Source: Lanius collurio (taxonomy: Eukaryota; Chordata; Aves; Passeriformes; Laniidae). From it: 64,000 nucleotides of DNA. The stretch lies in assembly GCA_020086605.1 (NCBI GenBank), contig JACBWW010000018.1, positions 18,616,399-18,680,398 of the forward strand, written 5' to 3'. The notes beneath the pieces were generated by a model. It was given only the letters and a program-made list of their open reading frames with translations. It searched no databases and had not been told where the DNA came from. A program made the position numbers and the translations under genes. The stretch's first letter is position 1, and every line of letters starts with the position of its first letter. Below are positions 27,251-60,500 of the stretch, in pieces.

Positions 27251-30200
27251 TATGCATATATAAGTAAGGGTTTGAAAATTTAAAATAAGCAACGCTTCCT
27301 TTTCCAAATTTATAATCACATCCCTTTTTGATGATTTCATCTTCACTTTTTATCACGCCACAGGAAAAAGCACCAAGTTGTATTGGTTCACAAAGCAGAA
27401 CATTTCAAACAGCATCTTACTATTTTGAAAAATTCCTCATTAATTTTGAAGACATGAGGGAGGCCACTCCAGTCCCTTATTTCCATGACTTAAAACAGCA
27501 TATGGAATTTTGCTAAGCATTTCATTAATTGAGTTGTTTTGGTGCAGCTTAGCCTGAATTTACCTAGTTCTAAGAAAAAGTTTTGAATTAGCAGAGAACC
27601 CACAATATTCCTAATGGTGTTGCTCCACTAATTAGTAAAAAACAGAATTATTTTTCTGGCCTTAGTTTCATTCATTATCTGGCAGATGAAACTGGGCTTA
27701 CTCTGTCTATAAAATCCTACCTTTAGCCTTTTTCCTGAGGCTGGAAACATGTCTTTAGGGTACTGTGATTTGCTTAGAGCCAGATGGAAAGAGCTTCATC
27801 CTATGATCACACAGGAGTTTTGGTGGTAAGCAGCAAAACAGAACTAAAGGTGTCCTTTTGCTGGCACACTGCTGAGCCCTCAGAAATTAAATATATGTCT
27901 ATAATCTTCTGCACCAAATTACCAATCAAACAAGACCCTGGTCTCCCAGTTCATTTTGTTCTCTGCTTTTTATTCCAGCCACGGTTGCTGAGGTTTCCCC
28001 CAGGACAGCTTGTGTAAAGCTCTCATAAATTGGCTACAGCCATCCAAATGGGTGGATGCCCACATACTTCTCCCTCTATTCACCAGAATGTTGTCCATAC
28101 AAGTGTTCCAGAAAAGCACTTTCCCCAGTTCCCAGCGGAGGGCAGTGAGGAGAAAACAAAATCCACACTTGCCGAGGGAGAGGGAAAAAAACCCAAACCC
28201 AAGCCCAAGTTTTTGCTTTGAATTCACTCCTGCTGGTGAGGCAAACTCAGACGGACCAAAACATCTTCTGTACCTTTTGACTGATTTATTCTCCACCCAA
28301 AGCAGCACAGCCCAACACCACTTATGTCAGATAAAAAGACAAGGCTTTAAGTGAAAGAAAAACATCTGAGGAGGATCCCCTTTGAAGCTGCAGATCCAGT
28401 TCAAAGGCACATGCATCAAACAGAGCTATCAATGCTTTAGACAGAGAAGCCTAAATGAGTCTTGTTTTCTAAACCATCATGTGCTTGGGATGTTGAGAGA
28501 GCTCTGGCTGAGGTTTTAATCACACAGAACAGACTCCAGCTGGAAATACAGAAAAGCCCATGTGATAGCCACATTCTTGTTTAAATGGGCAAGTAGATGA
28601 TGCTCATTTCAATTAGTGGGGATGTATCCTGACCAAAATAAACACGGGGTAAACCCTTTCTTCAATGAAAGCAGTTAGCATAGCTCATGAGGATAACCTT
28701 CACTGGAGGTAGGTTTGTTAGTGTTTAAAAGGACTTGTAGGAGGTTACCTGAGATATCTTGTCTAGCATCAGGTTCTTTGCTCTTGTTTTACAGGGGTTC
28801 AGACTAGATCAAGTCTTTCCAAGGCAGGTTGGAAAACAGACTGATTTCTCAGCATAAAATCAGGAGGGCACACTGAAATACCCACACTAAGGCAAATTGC
28901 CCTCATTGCAAATCTTTCTTCTGTTTCACCAGCATTATTTTGCAAATTTTCTGGGAATTTTTCATGTTTAGACTTAGATCTAGCACAAAAATCACACCCT
29001 GGCACTAAATGGCAGTAAAGTCTAAAATCTGTATTTGAACAAGAGCTGATGATCCCCTTTTCCAGAACCACCCTGTGTGATTAACACAGTTGTAGCCACT
29101 CACAGCCATTTCATAGGTATTAGGAAAGGTAAAACTCACCTTATGTATAATAAACACAAGTTTAACCTGTTAGCTCAGGTTATTGAAGTGGCTACTTCCA
29201 AACCCCCAGCCATACTTTTCAGACCAGAGCTCTGCTGAAGCGTCAAAATAAATATAAGGGTGATGATGTCCATCTTTTCTTGCAGAGTTGATCCAGCACA
29301 GACTGAGCACCTGCTGGAACAGAGCCCTTCTCAAAGCTGGGCAGTGTGATCTGAAACAGAACTGACCAGTGTACAAAGTTTAGAGCTGACTGAGGACAAG
29401 TGTTTGGAAGGGGCCTGATTAAAAACCCTGACACTTGCTTCATCACTCTAAAAAAAAAGTGATGTCCTCAGCAAAAGAACTCAAATCCTTCCCAATTTGT
29501 TAGCAGCTGGAGTCCAAAGTAGGCCAACATGTCCACAGAAGAAATTCCTTTGCAGCCTCATGCTCTTATAATGCCAGTGAGTAATCTCCCCAAATATGTT
29601 TGTCACTCTTTCAAAATTATTATTAGATAGAAAACTATAACCTTGTTTGTTTGTTTTTTTTAAAACAAAATTTTGGTAATGAAAGCATGAAGCATATTTT
29701 TCAAAACCAGATCGATTTAGCAGGGACTGTAAACCATCCAGCTAAAACACTTCAATAGCATCATCTCTCTTGTCACAGCTTTTTACAGCCCACGTCTAAA
29801 ACTAAAATAAAATTACTTATTTTGAGGATCAGGGCTTACAAGAACAAATGCCCCATACATCTTGGACTTTTCACCCATAAATAATACAAATTCTATTTCT
29901 GTTCCCCCAAATTAACTGAGGTATGCGATTTCCATCTCCTTTCTTCTATCTTTTTATGAAAGCAGAGCTGCAACACCAAGTCACACACCAAGACTGAATA
30001 TTCCTTAAATTCTCATTTCAGAATTCACAAGTGTACCAACCATAATCATTTTAATTTGTTAGTATATACATTAACACTCAAAAGTGTGATAAAAACCAAA
30101 CAAAAGTAGTTTTTTTTTTTAATAAACAGCATGATACAGACCGCAAAGATAAATAAAAAGCAGACTTTTTACAGTTTCCCATGAACATGAACTACAATAA

Positions 30201-30639
30201 GCATCATAGGCCAAACTTTTGTTACTTGAGTAGCACAGCAGAAGGGTTAAAAAAGAGGTTATGGGTTTTTTAAATTTAAAGTACTGCAAGACTATTCTCA
30301 GTATGACAACACATGCATCTTGCTGCATCTTAAATACTTTTTGGCCCATTATTACTAAAAATGTCTTGCTTTCTACCTACTTTACCACAGACCTTTATCA
30401 CAGAATGACACACATATGGCAACATCCCCCCCTGCCCCAGTAGTGGTTATTTCAAAGGTAATAGTCTCATTTTAAAAAGACATTTGAAGCACTGGTGGAT
30501 GTTTATACTCTCCCTTTGATGCAGACAGTAGCTGCTCCCAGCTTCAATGAAGTTACACAGAGACATCAGGAACTGACACCCTCCTGGGCTCTATTTCCCC
30601 AAAATACCCACAGGATCCTGGGCTGCCTTAGAAGAGCAG

Positions 30640-31112
30640 GTCAAGGGAGGTGAGCCTTCTGCCTGCCCCTCTGCTCAGCACTGGTGAGGCCACACCTGGA
30701 GCACTGGGGTCCCCAGTACAAACCTGATGTGGAGGTACTGGAATGGGTCCATGAAGGGCTGTAAAGGTGGTGGATAGGAGAGGAGGCTGAGAGAGCTGGG
30801 ATTGTTATCCTGGTCAAAGAGAAAGCCCAGGAGGCGTGTAGTCAATGTACATAAATACTTGATAGGGAGGAGTAAAGACAGGCAAGGCTTTTCTCAGTGC
30901 TGCCCACTGAAAGGGCATCAGGCAATGAAACAGAAGATATTTAGTACAAACATTACAAAAAGAAAAATTGACTGTGGATTCCTCTTTCTCAGACAGACTC
31001 TAAACCCAGCTGGACAATGTCCTGGGCATCCTGTTCTGTTGCTGACCCTGCTTAGAACAGGGTGTCTGGGCTAAATGGTCTCCAAAGGTCTTTGCCAGCC
31101 CCAACGGTTCTG
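30640..31112 (+). mobile_element. CR1 LINE 3' fragment
   Basis: Typical CR1 blocks occur in order: GGCCACACCTGGAGCACTGG, GGAGGCTGAGAGAGCTGGG, AACCCAGCTGGACAATGTCC, TGCTTAGAACAGGGTG and the 3' end CAACGGTTCTGTGA. Sense orientation is plus, opposite to the flanking genes. Confidence 0.85.
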
Positions 31113-34100
31113 TGAAAATTCTGCAGTTGTGCTGCCATTTACAATGATAACAACACTTACAAAATTTCAAACCCAAGAATCCAGGACATCAGACTGCAGC
31201 CATATATATTTAAAGCCCTTTTCTCCACCAGGGAAGTAGATTTTGATAGTGCAGTGGATATTCACAGTTAAAACCTGAAGAAGTGCAAGGGGGCAAAGAG
31301 AAAGGATGATACTCCCAGATAATGAATTACACATCTTCAAAAGAGAAAAGAATTTGGAACACAGCTGCTGTAAGACAAGAAGATTAATCTATTCCTTTTC
31401 TTTTCCCAGCCCCAAATGAAACAGTAAGACAACTTTGGACAGCCTGGGGCAGTTATCATTCAGGATATAGAATACTATTAATACAGCCTCAAAATAGATT
31501 TAAAATAGTTAAAGAAACAAGGCAGAATGAGATTCCAGCTATGAATATCCATATTTTGGCTCACAAGAATTAACTACAACAGTCATAAAGACTCTTGAAA
31601 GAAACAGCTTCTGCCTGAATTAGGCTTTCAGTAACTTTAGCAATACAGTTAAGTCAGGTTTAGCTGTGATTAATTTTATTACTGGAACAGGAGCCTAACA
31701 AAATGGATGCAGTTACACTGAACTGAATGGCTCCTGAAGCTGTTCAATAGCTACTGGGAACCAGGCACCAGAATTTCAAGCAGAATCAAGACAGAATCAT
31801 GTATTTTTTGCTTTCCTTCTGCTGCAGGAATATGGCATCACATACAGAAGTGACAGTAAGGACACTTAAAACACACACAAACCAGGGGGGTCAGTAACTT
31901 CAAAGTACAGACAGAACATTGCTTCAATTCATCTTCTCTTACAAATATTTTATGATGTTCTTTTGCTCCGGGCATGTCCCAGAGAAGTGTTGGAGAGAGA
32001 AGAGAGAAGGATTTACCTCTGGCTGAGAGTCAGGAGCACTAACACAGCAAGACCTTGGACTTTTCAGAGTCTATCCTATAAAGCCCAGAAGTCCAGAACA
32101 CTGTATGGCAAATGAAGGACAGTGATTTTTCCTGAGTGTGGGTTCAACAAGTCAGTATGCTACAAAAGAGTAGGAAGAGGAAACATTTAAGCTAGCAAGC
32201 AACAAAAGTATTGGAAGTCTCAAGAATGTAGATTACTGTACTTTTGGAGAGCTGAAAAGGTTACTTTGTTAATAAAGACTATTTTAAAGTAAAATTATTA
32301 AGTGTTTAACTGGGCTGCTAGTAAACATTTCTCTCTTTATGAGAACCTTTCATACTGAATCATAGGAATAAATAATCTGGAACTTTGATATACATATAGC
32401 CTAATTCTGATTTTATATACTGTTGTGAATCCAGAGCAATTCTGATGAAATTAGTGCTGTATCAGCATAAAGTGAAATCAGAATTTCTCAAAGAGCAGAG
32501 CACCTGTAAGTTTGGTTAGTGTATACAAATAGAGAACTTCTATAGCCAGTTTCCAGTTGGCTTCCCTTCATTAACACAGATGTAAAAAAAAAAAAAAAAA
32601 GTAAAACTAAACAAAGAAAAACCCCAACACCAGCTGTAGGGGTGGTGAGCTACACATCATTTTGCACAGATAGAGCCTTACCTAAACTGAGACAACTTCC
32701 AGCACAAAATAAAAAGATACAAATTCATTATTTGTATGAAACGTGTATTGCAAAATTAAATTGGGATTCAACAATCTGCAACAACATCCACAGCTATATA
32801 ATGTTTTTAAAAAACAAGTGTGGTTCATCCATTCAAGTAAAACTAAAACAAGAGAAAGAAGTTAAAAAAAAAAATCCTAGAAGCAGCAAGTTACAATTCT
32901 TTCTGTAATACCACACCATTTTCATTAACTTGAAGTATTTTCAAGATGTCAAAAGACATCAACGAAAATAATAATTTCAAGAGGCTTTTCTGATACTTCT
33001 TTTTTGAATGGGTCCAGCCCAGGTCTGCAACCTGTACAGACATTCAAAACAGGAGGACTTTGTAATTGCTATTAAGAACAGACGTTTGAACATGCCAGTT
33101 ATATAATGACAAAGCAAAGACAATACCTTCAAATTGTCAACAAACATGGGCTACTGACCACTGAAGGGCATTTAATACTTTACAGAAAAAGGAAAATTGG
33201 CATTAAAAACCCACAAACAACTCACCAAACCACCAACAGCAGGGTCATCACATACAAAGTTCTTACAAACCTGGTAATTTCTACATTGTCCTTAATATGC
33301 ACGTTCTTATCTTTTCCACAAGATGTCAAACCACTTACAATTTTGGTTTTATTTAAAAGTATTTTTAAAAAACTTTTAAAACTTACACTGAAAGTCTGTT
33401 TCACCTATGAAGAAACTACTAACGCACCCTTTCAGACAGAGAAGTATGCATATATAAAGTCAGTACAGGTACTTTTTCTGCTACCTTTAGGAAAGCAATG
33501 AATGTAATTCTAAGTAAAACTAAGCAGCAGCAGCAGCAGCCTGTTCTGTCATTAATTCCAACACAGTTTCACAGTTGAAAAAGTTACTGGTTTTAAATTT
33601 TATTTCACTAAAACACCATTTCTTAATGTTTTGTGATAAAACACATGGCTGAGTCCTGGGCTCCTTGCTCTGGCAGTCTTACAGGAAGTTCTGCAGGAGC
33701 AAGGTGTCCAGATTCAATTCAAGCCCAAAATAAACTACTTTAGTGTTTTGTGCAGCTGATTCCCAAATTCCTAAATGATTTACAAATCTCCATGAAGTGA
33801 GAGTAGTTAAAAATAAGCCAAATTCCAAGTTATTTCTGTAAAAATCTAGGACTCAGTTACAAGTGCTTTCATGGTCTGTAAGCAGGTCTTCTTTCTGATA
33901 CAGAGAGCAGATGAATCCTCTCACTTCCAACAGGGTAAGCAAACAGTGCCCCTCTATCCTCAGTGAAGTTACATCAGTGCACAACTGCCGTGACAGGATG
34001 CAGTAATTAGGGTTCAACACTTTGAAGCTGAGAAAAGGATTTTTGTTTTTTTGTGAAACACTGGCAGAATGTGTTTCAAATGCTCATCTTGGTTATGCAA

Positions 34101-36619
34101 AGAAGTGCTTAAAGCCCAGGAGCTTCTCCTACTTCTTGAAAGTTTTTGTTTAACGGCTACAATTACCCCAAACTGTATTATGCCTGTACCACTCTGACAT
34201 TTCTTTTACTATTGGATTCTCATAATAACTTCTATAGCTTATGCACAACATTTAAATGCAGTAAATTCTGGAAACAGAGCCCGAATCCTCATACATCTGT
34301 CTGGGCAAAAAGGGTGCAGAACACTGTGCTTGAACTGAAAGACATTTATACTCCTATTTACAGAAGGGCTAAGAAGGGGCAAAGTACAAACAAATTTGGG
34401 ATCATAACATCCAATAAATTTGAGCTGATCTTTTTACCCAGGCTGGAAAAGGCTGACCATTTCTTGGATAAACGAGGTAAAGCATTGTTTCAACACCAGA
34501 TAAATATGGATAATATAGCACCTAATGTGATGTTTGTGCAACAGTTTTACTCAGTTAAATTAAGAATTATAGCCAACAGGGTTTCAGATTTTGTGATCTA
34601 AACTTAAACTGAAACTAACTCATTTTAAGAGCTAAACCATTAGCATGTGTTGACTGCAAAGTAATAGATACAAGGGAAACTTTGCTCTAGAAAGTACAAG
34701 CCAAGCTTAGCAGGAGTTATAATATTCATATGAACAAAAAGAAATATGTAACAGTCAATAAAAAGAGCAATGGGACTACTCCAAAATATTTTGTAGAACT
34801 AAGGAAATAAAACTTCACATTTCCCATACTATTCTTGGAGCTTCTGTAGTGTTCACAAAACCAGGTCTCCCCCCACAAGATCAAGCATCCATGCGTGCAG
34901 TAATCAGCTGCAGGATCCTGACTTTGAAAGTGTCTTGAAACACCAAAGCCTTGGCTTTACAATCCCCAAAGTCTTTCATAACGTAATTGATTGCACATTT
35001 TTAATATATTACAATTTGCTAAATGAAGCCAACCACTCATTACCTCATCAGTACAGCCTGCACGAAGTACAGTTTATTTATATGCTTATACTCTAATCTA
35101 ACACCAACTGTCAGCATATTTTATATTACACGTGGTATTGCACTTTCTGAGTGGCACCTTAGTGCGTGTTTGCAAGTGAACAAGCTGACCCCCCAAAAGC
35201 CCCAAACCTTTGGAATTCAAGTGCTGCCAATCTAGCAAGTTTAAAATGTTAGGGTGAACATCACCTGCAGAACTATTATGGGCTTCACTAACTTAAAAAA
35301 AACCTGTTTAAGAATTAGAAAAACAGTCCTACCTGAAGTTGTGCATAAGGGCAATCTGAAATCCTTGGTACTCTGAACAGTCTCAAAACATGGTGCCAAT
35401 TTCATTGATTGCACACATTGTAATTGTGGTAAAGGACAACAACTAGATTTACAAATATATATTACACACACGCACGAAACAGACAAAGCTATAAAATGTT
35501 TGGTAACTCCACATGCTTTGAGCTAGCCAACATATCTGTCTGTTGAACTGCTAATTATTGATCATATTGAAAATCTAAATTGCTATTTCTGATGTATCTT
35601 ACTGGATTCAACAACCACTTCCAAAGGAGGAAGAAAGAGGAGAAACGGTAGACCCAAATTTTGAGGGTTTAAATGAGCATTCTTGGAATAGCCAGCATAT
35701 CACTTAAGTAATGTGAAGAGTGATTCCCAAAATATTTTTAGAGACTTAGGCCAAGTTCACCTCTGGCTCTAGTGGGTATATCCCCACTACTTCACTGGTA
35801 CTTGTGTCCTCTTTCACTAGGGCTGAATTTGGTCCTAGGAGTATGTCTGGTCACCTTTAGTGACGTTAATGAAAATGGGAGTCTTGGACAGATAGAACTG
35901 GGTTGCAAAATTAAGAGAGTTAATATTGGACAAATCATGTAAATAAAGAATATATATTAATAATAGTTCCTATTATATAAATAGCCTTTATAAAAAAATA
36001 ATCTTTCAATAATTTTAATAACTCACCTTTCTTTAGGTTCTGGAAAACATGTATGAAAAAAATCTATTCAGTTCAAGTTAGATTAAAGCAAACCTAAGAT
36101 GAACACTACAGCTCTCTGTTGCACTAAACCCAATTCTGACCATTCAATTTCCAGGTTAGTCAGTTTTTGGGGATGATAGGGAGTTTCTTTGTGAAAGTAT
36201 GAATTACACCCCTAGAAATACTGAGCAGAAGAAACACCATACTGAGTGGGCCTATTTCCTGCTGCTTTCAGAAACTGTGCAGATGACGGACCCAGAAATC
36301 GAAGGGTCACCCAAACCCCACAAATGTTAATGCCTCCAAGCACATTTAAAAGGCACTGTCCTTTCACTACTGTTTTTAGACATTTGAGCTTCAAACTCCT
36401 TCCCTTTAAACTATGCTGCTACTAAGTATTTGCTATCACTTGAATTCTCTTTCCACTCTTCACAATTCAGCATAGTGTCTACCTGCTGTACCAGATCTAA
36501 GGTAATACGTGATGGACTCCTACGTTCGTGCTAGTGCTATTTTCTCTTTCCTTCTAATTTATCCTATCAAATAAGAAAAGGAAACATTCTTTCAAGTTTA
36601 CCTTTTTGAGCTTAAGGCA

Positions 36620-37475
36620 TAACATGAATCATCAAATCATAGAATACGCAGAGTTGGGAGGGACCCTCAAGGATCACAGAGTCCAACCCCTGGCCCTGCA
36701 CAGGACACCCCGAGAATCTCACCATGTGCCTGAGACCCTTGTCCAAGCAATCCTTGAACTCTGTTCACAGGCTTGGGGCTCTGACCACTTCCCTGGGAGC
36801 TTGTTCAGTGTCAACCACCCTCTGGGTGAAGAACCCTTTAAGAACCTTTTGCTGATATCCAACCTATACCTCCCCTGACTCAGCTCCATGCCATTCCCTC
36901 AAATCCTGTCACCGGTCACCAGACAGAAGAGATCAGTCCCTGCCCCTCCACTCCCCCTCATGAAGAAGCTGCAGACCCCAGTGAGGTCTGACCTCAGTCT
37001 CCTCTTCTCCAGGCTGAACAGACCAAGTGACCTCAGCTGCTCCTTATACGGCTTCCCCTCCAGACTCTTCACCATCCTTGTGGCCCTCCTTTGGACACTC
37101 TCTAATAGCTGATATTTTTTTTAATACTGTGCACCCAAAACTGCCCACAATATTCAAGGTGAGGCCACTCCAGTGCAGAGCAGAGTGGGACAATGCCCTC
37201 CCTTGCCTGGCTGTCAGTGCTGTGCCTGATGCCCCCAGGACAGGGCTGGCCCTCCTGGCTGCAAGGCACTGCTGGCTCATGTTCAACGTGCCATCAACCA
37301 GGACCCCCAGGTCCCTTTCCACAGCTGCTGTCCAGCCTCTCATTCCCCAGCCCATAGGCACAGCCAGGCTTGCCCCATTCCAGGTGCAGAATCTGGCACT
37401 TGCCCTTGATAAACTTCATACACTTGGTGATTGCCCATCTCCCTAATTTGTCAAGGTCTCTCTGCACACATCGTA
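36620..37475 (-). mobile_element. CR1 LINE 3' fragment close to the PIK3CA stop codon
   Basis: Plus-strand reading starts with the inverted CR1 3' end (AATCATAGAATACGCAGAG, then GGGAGGGACC and CAGAGTCCAACCCCTG). It continues through CAGGCTGAACAGACCAAGTG and CCCCAGGTCCCTTTCCACAG to TTTGTCAAGGTCTCTCTGCA. The sense strand is minus, the same as PIK3CA. At about 850 bp it is the longest CR1 in the window. The open frames seen across it on the plus strand are CR1 antisense shadows. Confidence 0.88.
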
Positions 37476-37699
37476 CTAAAGCTTAATTTTTGAAGTGTAT
37501 AATTTTCGTGCTATCTGAAACCCTGTTTTACATTATTTTCCAACAGTTGTCTGAACAATTCATCTCTTTTCTTGCCATAAATTCTAATGTTGTTCATGGT
37601 TTGTGCAATTCCTATGCAACCAGTCTTTGCTGCTAACAGGTATTAACAGTGCAGTACCCACAAAGCAGGGTATCAGTTCTTGTTTTCTTTGCTGTCACT
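37476..37699 (-). other. PIK3CA: Proximal PIK3CA 3' UTR
   Basis: 224 bases of non-repetitive sequence follow the stop codon before the CR1 fragment. I see no poly(A) hexamer on the minus strand here, so the transcript must continue into the CR1. Confidence 0.6.
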
Positions 37700-57564
<19,865 letters not shown>

Positions 57565-60500
57565 CTGAGTAAAAGTCAGAAATTTACATGTCAAAATTTA
57601 GACTACAAACATCACCAGGAATTTCAAATAAAATGGCTCAAACACCATTTATAATTGTAGATGAATATTCATAGCTATATTTTGCATTCATAAAAAAGAC
57701 TTGATAAAACTAAGCCTGAGAACATGTATTTGAATCTAAATATCTACTCAAAACAGTTAATAGAATCACACTAGTTTGGAAAAATTGCCAGTATATATAT
57801 AGTCTTAAAAGCAGAGGATTTTTTTTTTACCTGAACTTTATAACTCATGAGTAGAACACTTCAATAGCAGGGGGGATGAAAATATCTAATACTCAAATTA
57901 TTATAGAAATTTTTAACTAAAGCCAAGTTCTCCACAGGTTTAATTTGGAAATTGAAGCCTTTATTACCATTTGGATGATATAAACCATCAGCTCTTTTAT
58001 GTTTAGCTAAACCAATGCTTCCAAAATTTTTTCTTCTCATCTCAAACCTCTAAAATATTCAAACAACACTTACGTAATAGTTATAAATGTTTACAAAAAC
58101 CCCTAAACTTGATTTTAAGACTCCATGTACACGTAGGACTTGGCCGTATCTGTTTCAGAGCAGTATAAGCTACTTACACCAAAAACAAACCCTTTTTCCC
58201 ATGAATGGGACAGAAGAATTGAACCCCACTAACACTTTGCAGTTGGGCTTGTTTTATTTAGTGCCAATGCCCCGTTCCAGTTCCCTTTGGCAGCTGCATG
58301 AATGTCTCTGCCAAGCCAAAGGAAAGGAGGGGAACACGTGTGACCTCCTATCTGTGCTGCTCTGCCATCTTAGAGCAGAGGAAACGAGTATGACAAAGAG
58401 AGAAAATGAGAATGAGAGTATGAGAAAACCAGAACCTGGACAGAACAGAGATGTTTCATAGCCCAGTGGGAGAGGGGAGATGCCAAAAAGAGAGCAGAAC
58501 TACATGGCAGGCACACAGTGATACTTCATCAATAAACACTCCTAATCCTTACCTACTTTTAATTTCCTTAACCAGAGGCAATATTTGCGTATTTGCAAAA
58601 GAAATCCAGTTTGTTCAGAATGTTCTCACACACAAACTGTTGGCATCCTGTGACAAGACTGAAGAACACTTCAAGTTAGAAAATATTTGGTCTTCTGATG
58701 TCTTTTCATGGTCTTAAAAATTAAGAGCCAGACATGGTTACAGGAAAAAGGGTTTTCTACCATGGTATTTAATAAGGATCATTATGGTGCATGGCATCAT
58801 TTTACTGTAAGTCAGATACTTTCACCCAGTATCCTGGATTTTTTTTGTATTGAAACAAGGTTGTTTATCTGTGCATTCACTGCTCTTAATTTTGGAGAGA
58901 TCCATCACAGAACTACAGATTGTTAAGGGTTGGAAGGGACCTTAAAGACCATCTCATTCCAACTCCCCTGCCATGGGCAGGGACATCTTCCACTATCTCT
59001 GGTTGCTCCAAGCCCTGTCCAGACTGGCCTTGGATTCTTCAAGGATGGGGCAGCCACTCTGGGCACCCTGTGCCAGGGCCTCACAGTCAAGAATTTCTTC
59101 CTCATATCTGCCTACCCTAAAATTACCCTCATTCAGTTTGTACCCATTACTCCCTGTCCTATCACTACAGTCACAAACCCTCTTAGGACTGCCCCTGTAT
59201 CTCAGTTTTCTTAACAACAGAAAGGAAGGGAAACCCACAAACCAACAGCTCCACATCTCTTCCGTTGGATCAACTTTCTGAAAGCTCTCACTGTGGAAAA
59301 GCAATGGTTGCTATGCTTGCCCTTTGCTCAGCAAATTGTAAAAATATGTATTTATTCAAAAATATATTTCTGCATATATTAATTATTTAGGTATTTATAA
59401 AATTCATATACAACATTTTATATAGAAGTAAAAAAATAAAGTGATCTTCCCTTATGCAGTAGCATTTCTATTCTAAAAGGTTTTCTTCCAAGTACATCCA
59501 GTACCTGCTTTTGCCACACTTCAGTTCTTACAAAGAAACATTAGAATGAAAATGATGTTTTCGCAAATCCACTGCTTCCTAAGCAACTCCTGAGTAGCAA
59601 TAGGGCTGCCTTTTTTAATCCTTCCTTTGTAGTTGTAGTTTGGGTCTTTAAAAATATCCACGAAAATACTGAAGTGCTATCACAGATTTAGAAAAATGCT
59701 CTTCCACTAACACCTCATGCATATTTAGAAACGCTTTGCAACTGACTTATTTTTAAGAAAGAGCTTAAAGAAGCTGTTTTATTTCCCTCATCATTGTAAT
59801 AGCCTCAGCAAGCGGATGCTGAAATGGAAAGTTCTCAGCACACACAGTGTATTTACAGAGACAAACTTGGGAAGCTTACCAATTAAAAAAACATTACCAG
59901 TGAACCCAAATAATACTATTTTGAGTAACTTGGAGAGTTCCAAACCACTGATAACTGTCCTCAGCTTACAGATAAAAAGAAATACACTAATGATAGGGCA
60001 TCTTTTTGATCAGAAAAAGCATGAATGAGGCTCCCTCTCCATATCACTGACTCACATGCCTATTTACATTTCTTAACTGCAAACACGGGCAGAAGCACAT
60101 AGCTGTTATGGCACAAACCAGCACAAAGCCCCCAAACAAACAAGAATATGCAGTCATATGAGCTTCCTGTCCTCACACACACACAATGATAGTATAGATG
60201 GACCACAACCAAATTAAATATTCACAACACAGTCTGAGTTTATACCAGCAGCATTTTAATTTCAGTTCCATCATCCTGCTGAGGCTCCTCTGAACTGAGA
60301 GTCCATTTTTGCCCTGCCCAAGGCATGTGTTCTCACTCCTCACCCTGCTGGCACTGGGGCTCCCTGAGCCAGCTGGTTACGGGTCAGATGGATGAAAGAG
60401 GCAGAGAACAACTCACTTTCCCTTTCTTGTGCTGCCTTCTGTTGCTCTAGCTCCTTCCTGAGACCCCCATGGAGTCAGCCCAACGCAGCTCTGCCCTGGG

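Larger units (their letters stand above)
26511..36619. other. Gene-poor region between ZNF639 promoter and PIK3CA 3' end
   Basis: This 10-kb stretch holds two plus-strand CR1 fragments, an A17 run near 32584, a short (AGC)6 run at 33523-33541 and AT-rich unique sequence. Its right part is probably distal PIK3CA 3' UTR. Minus-strand AATAAA hexamers occur, for example near 33600 and 35072, but none is decisive. No plus-strand exon resembling KCNMB3 was recognised. Confidence 0.6.

Noticed and set aside
36606..37446. Plus-strand open frames of 74-139 codons
   Set aside because: They lie within a CR1 fragment whose sense strand is minus; they are antisense shadows of the repeat.
58920..59304. 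Overlapping short open frames on both strands
   Set aside because: All fall in or at the edge of a CR1 fragment and encode no recognised reverse-transcriptase motif; only the non-coding 3' part of the element is present.
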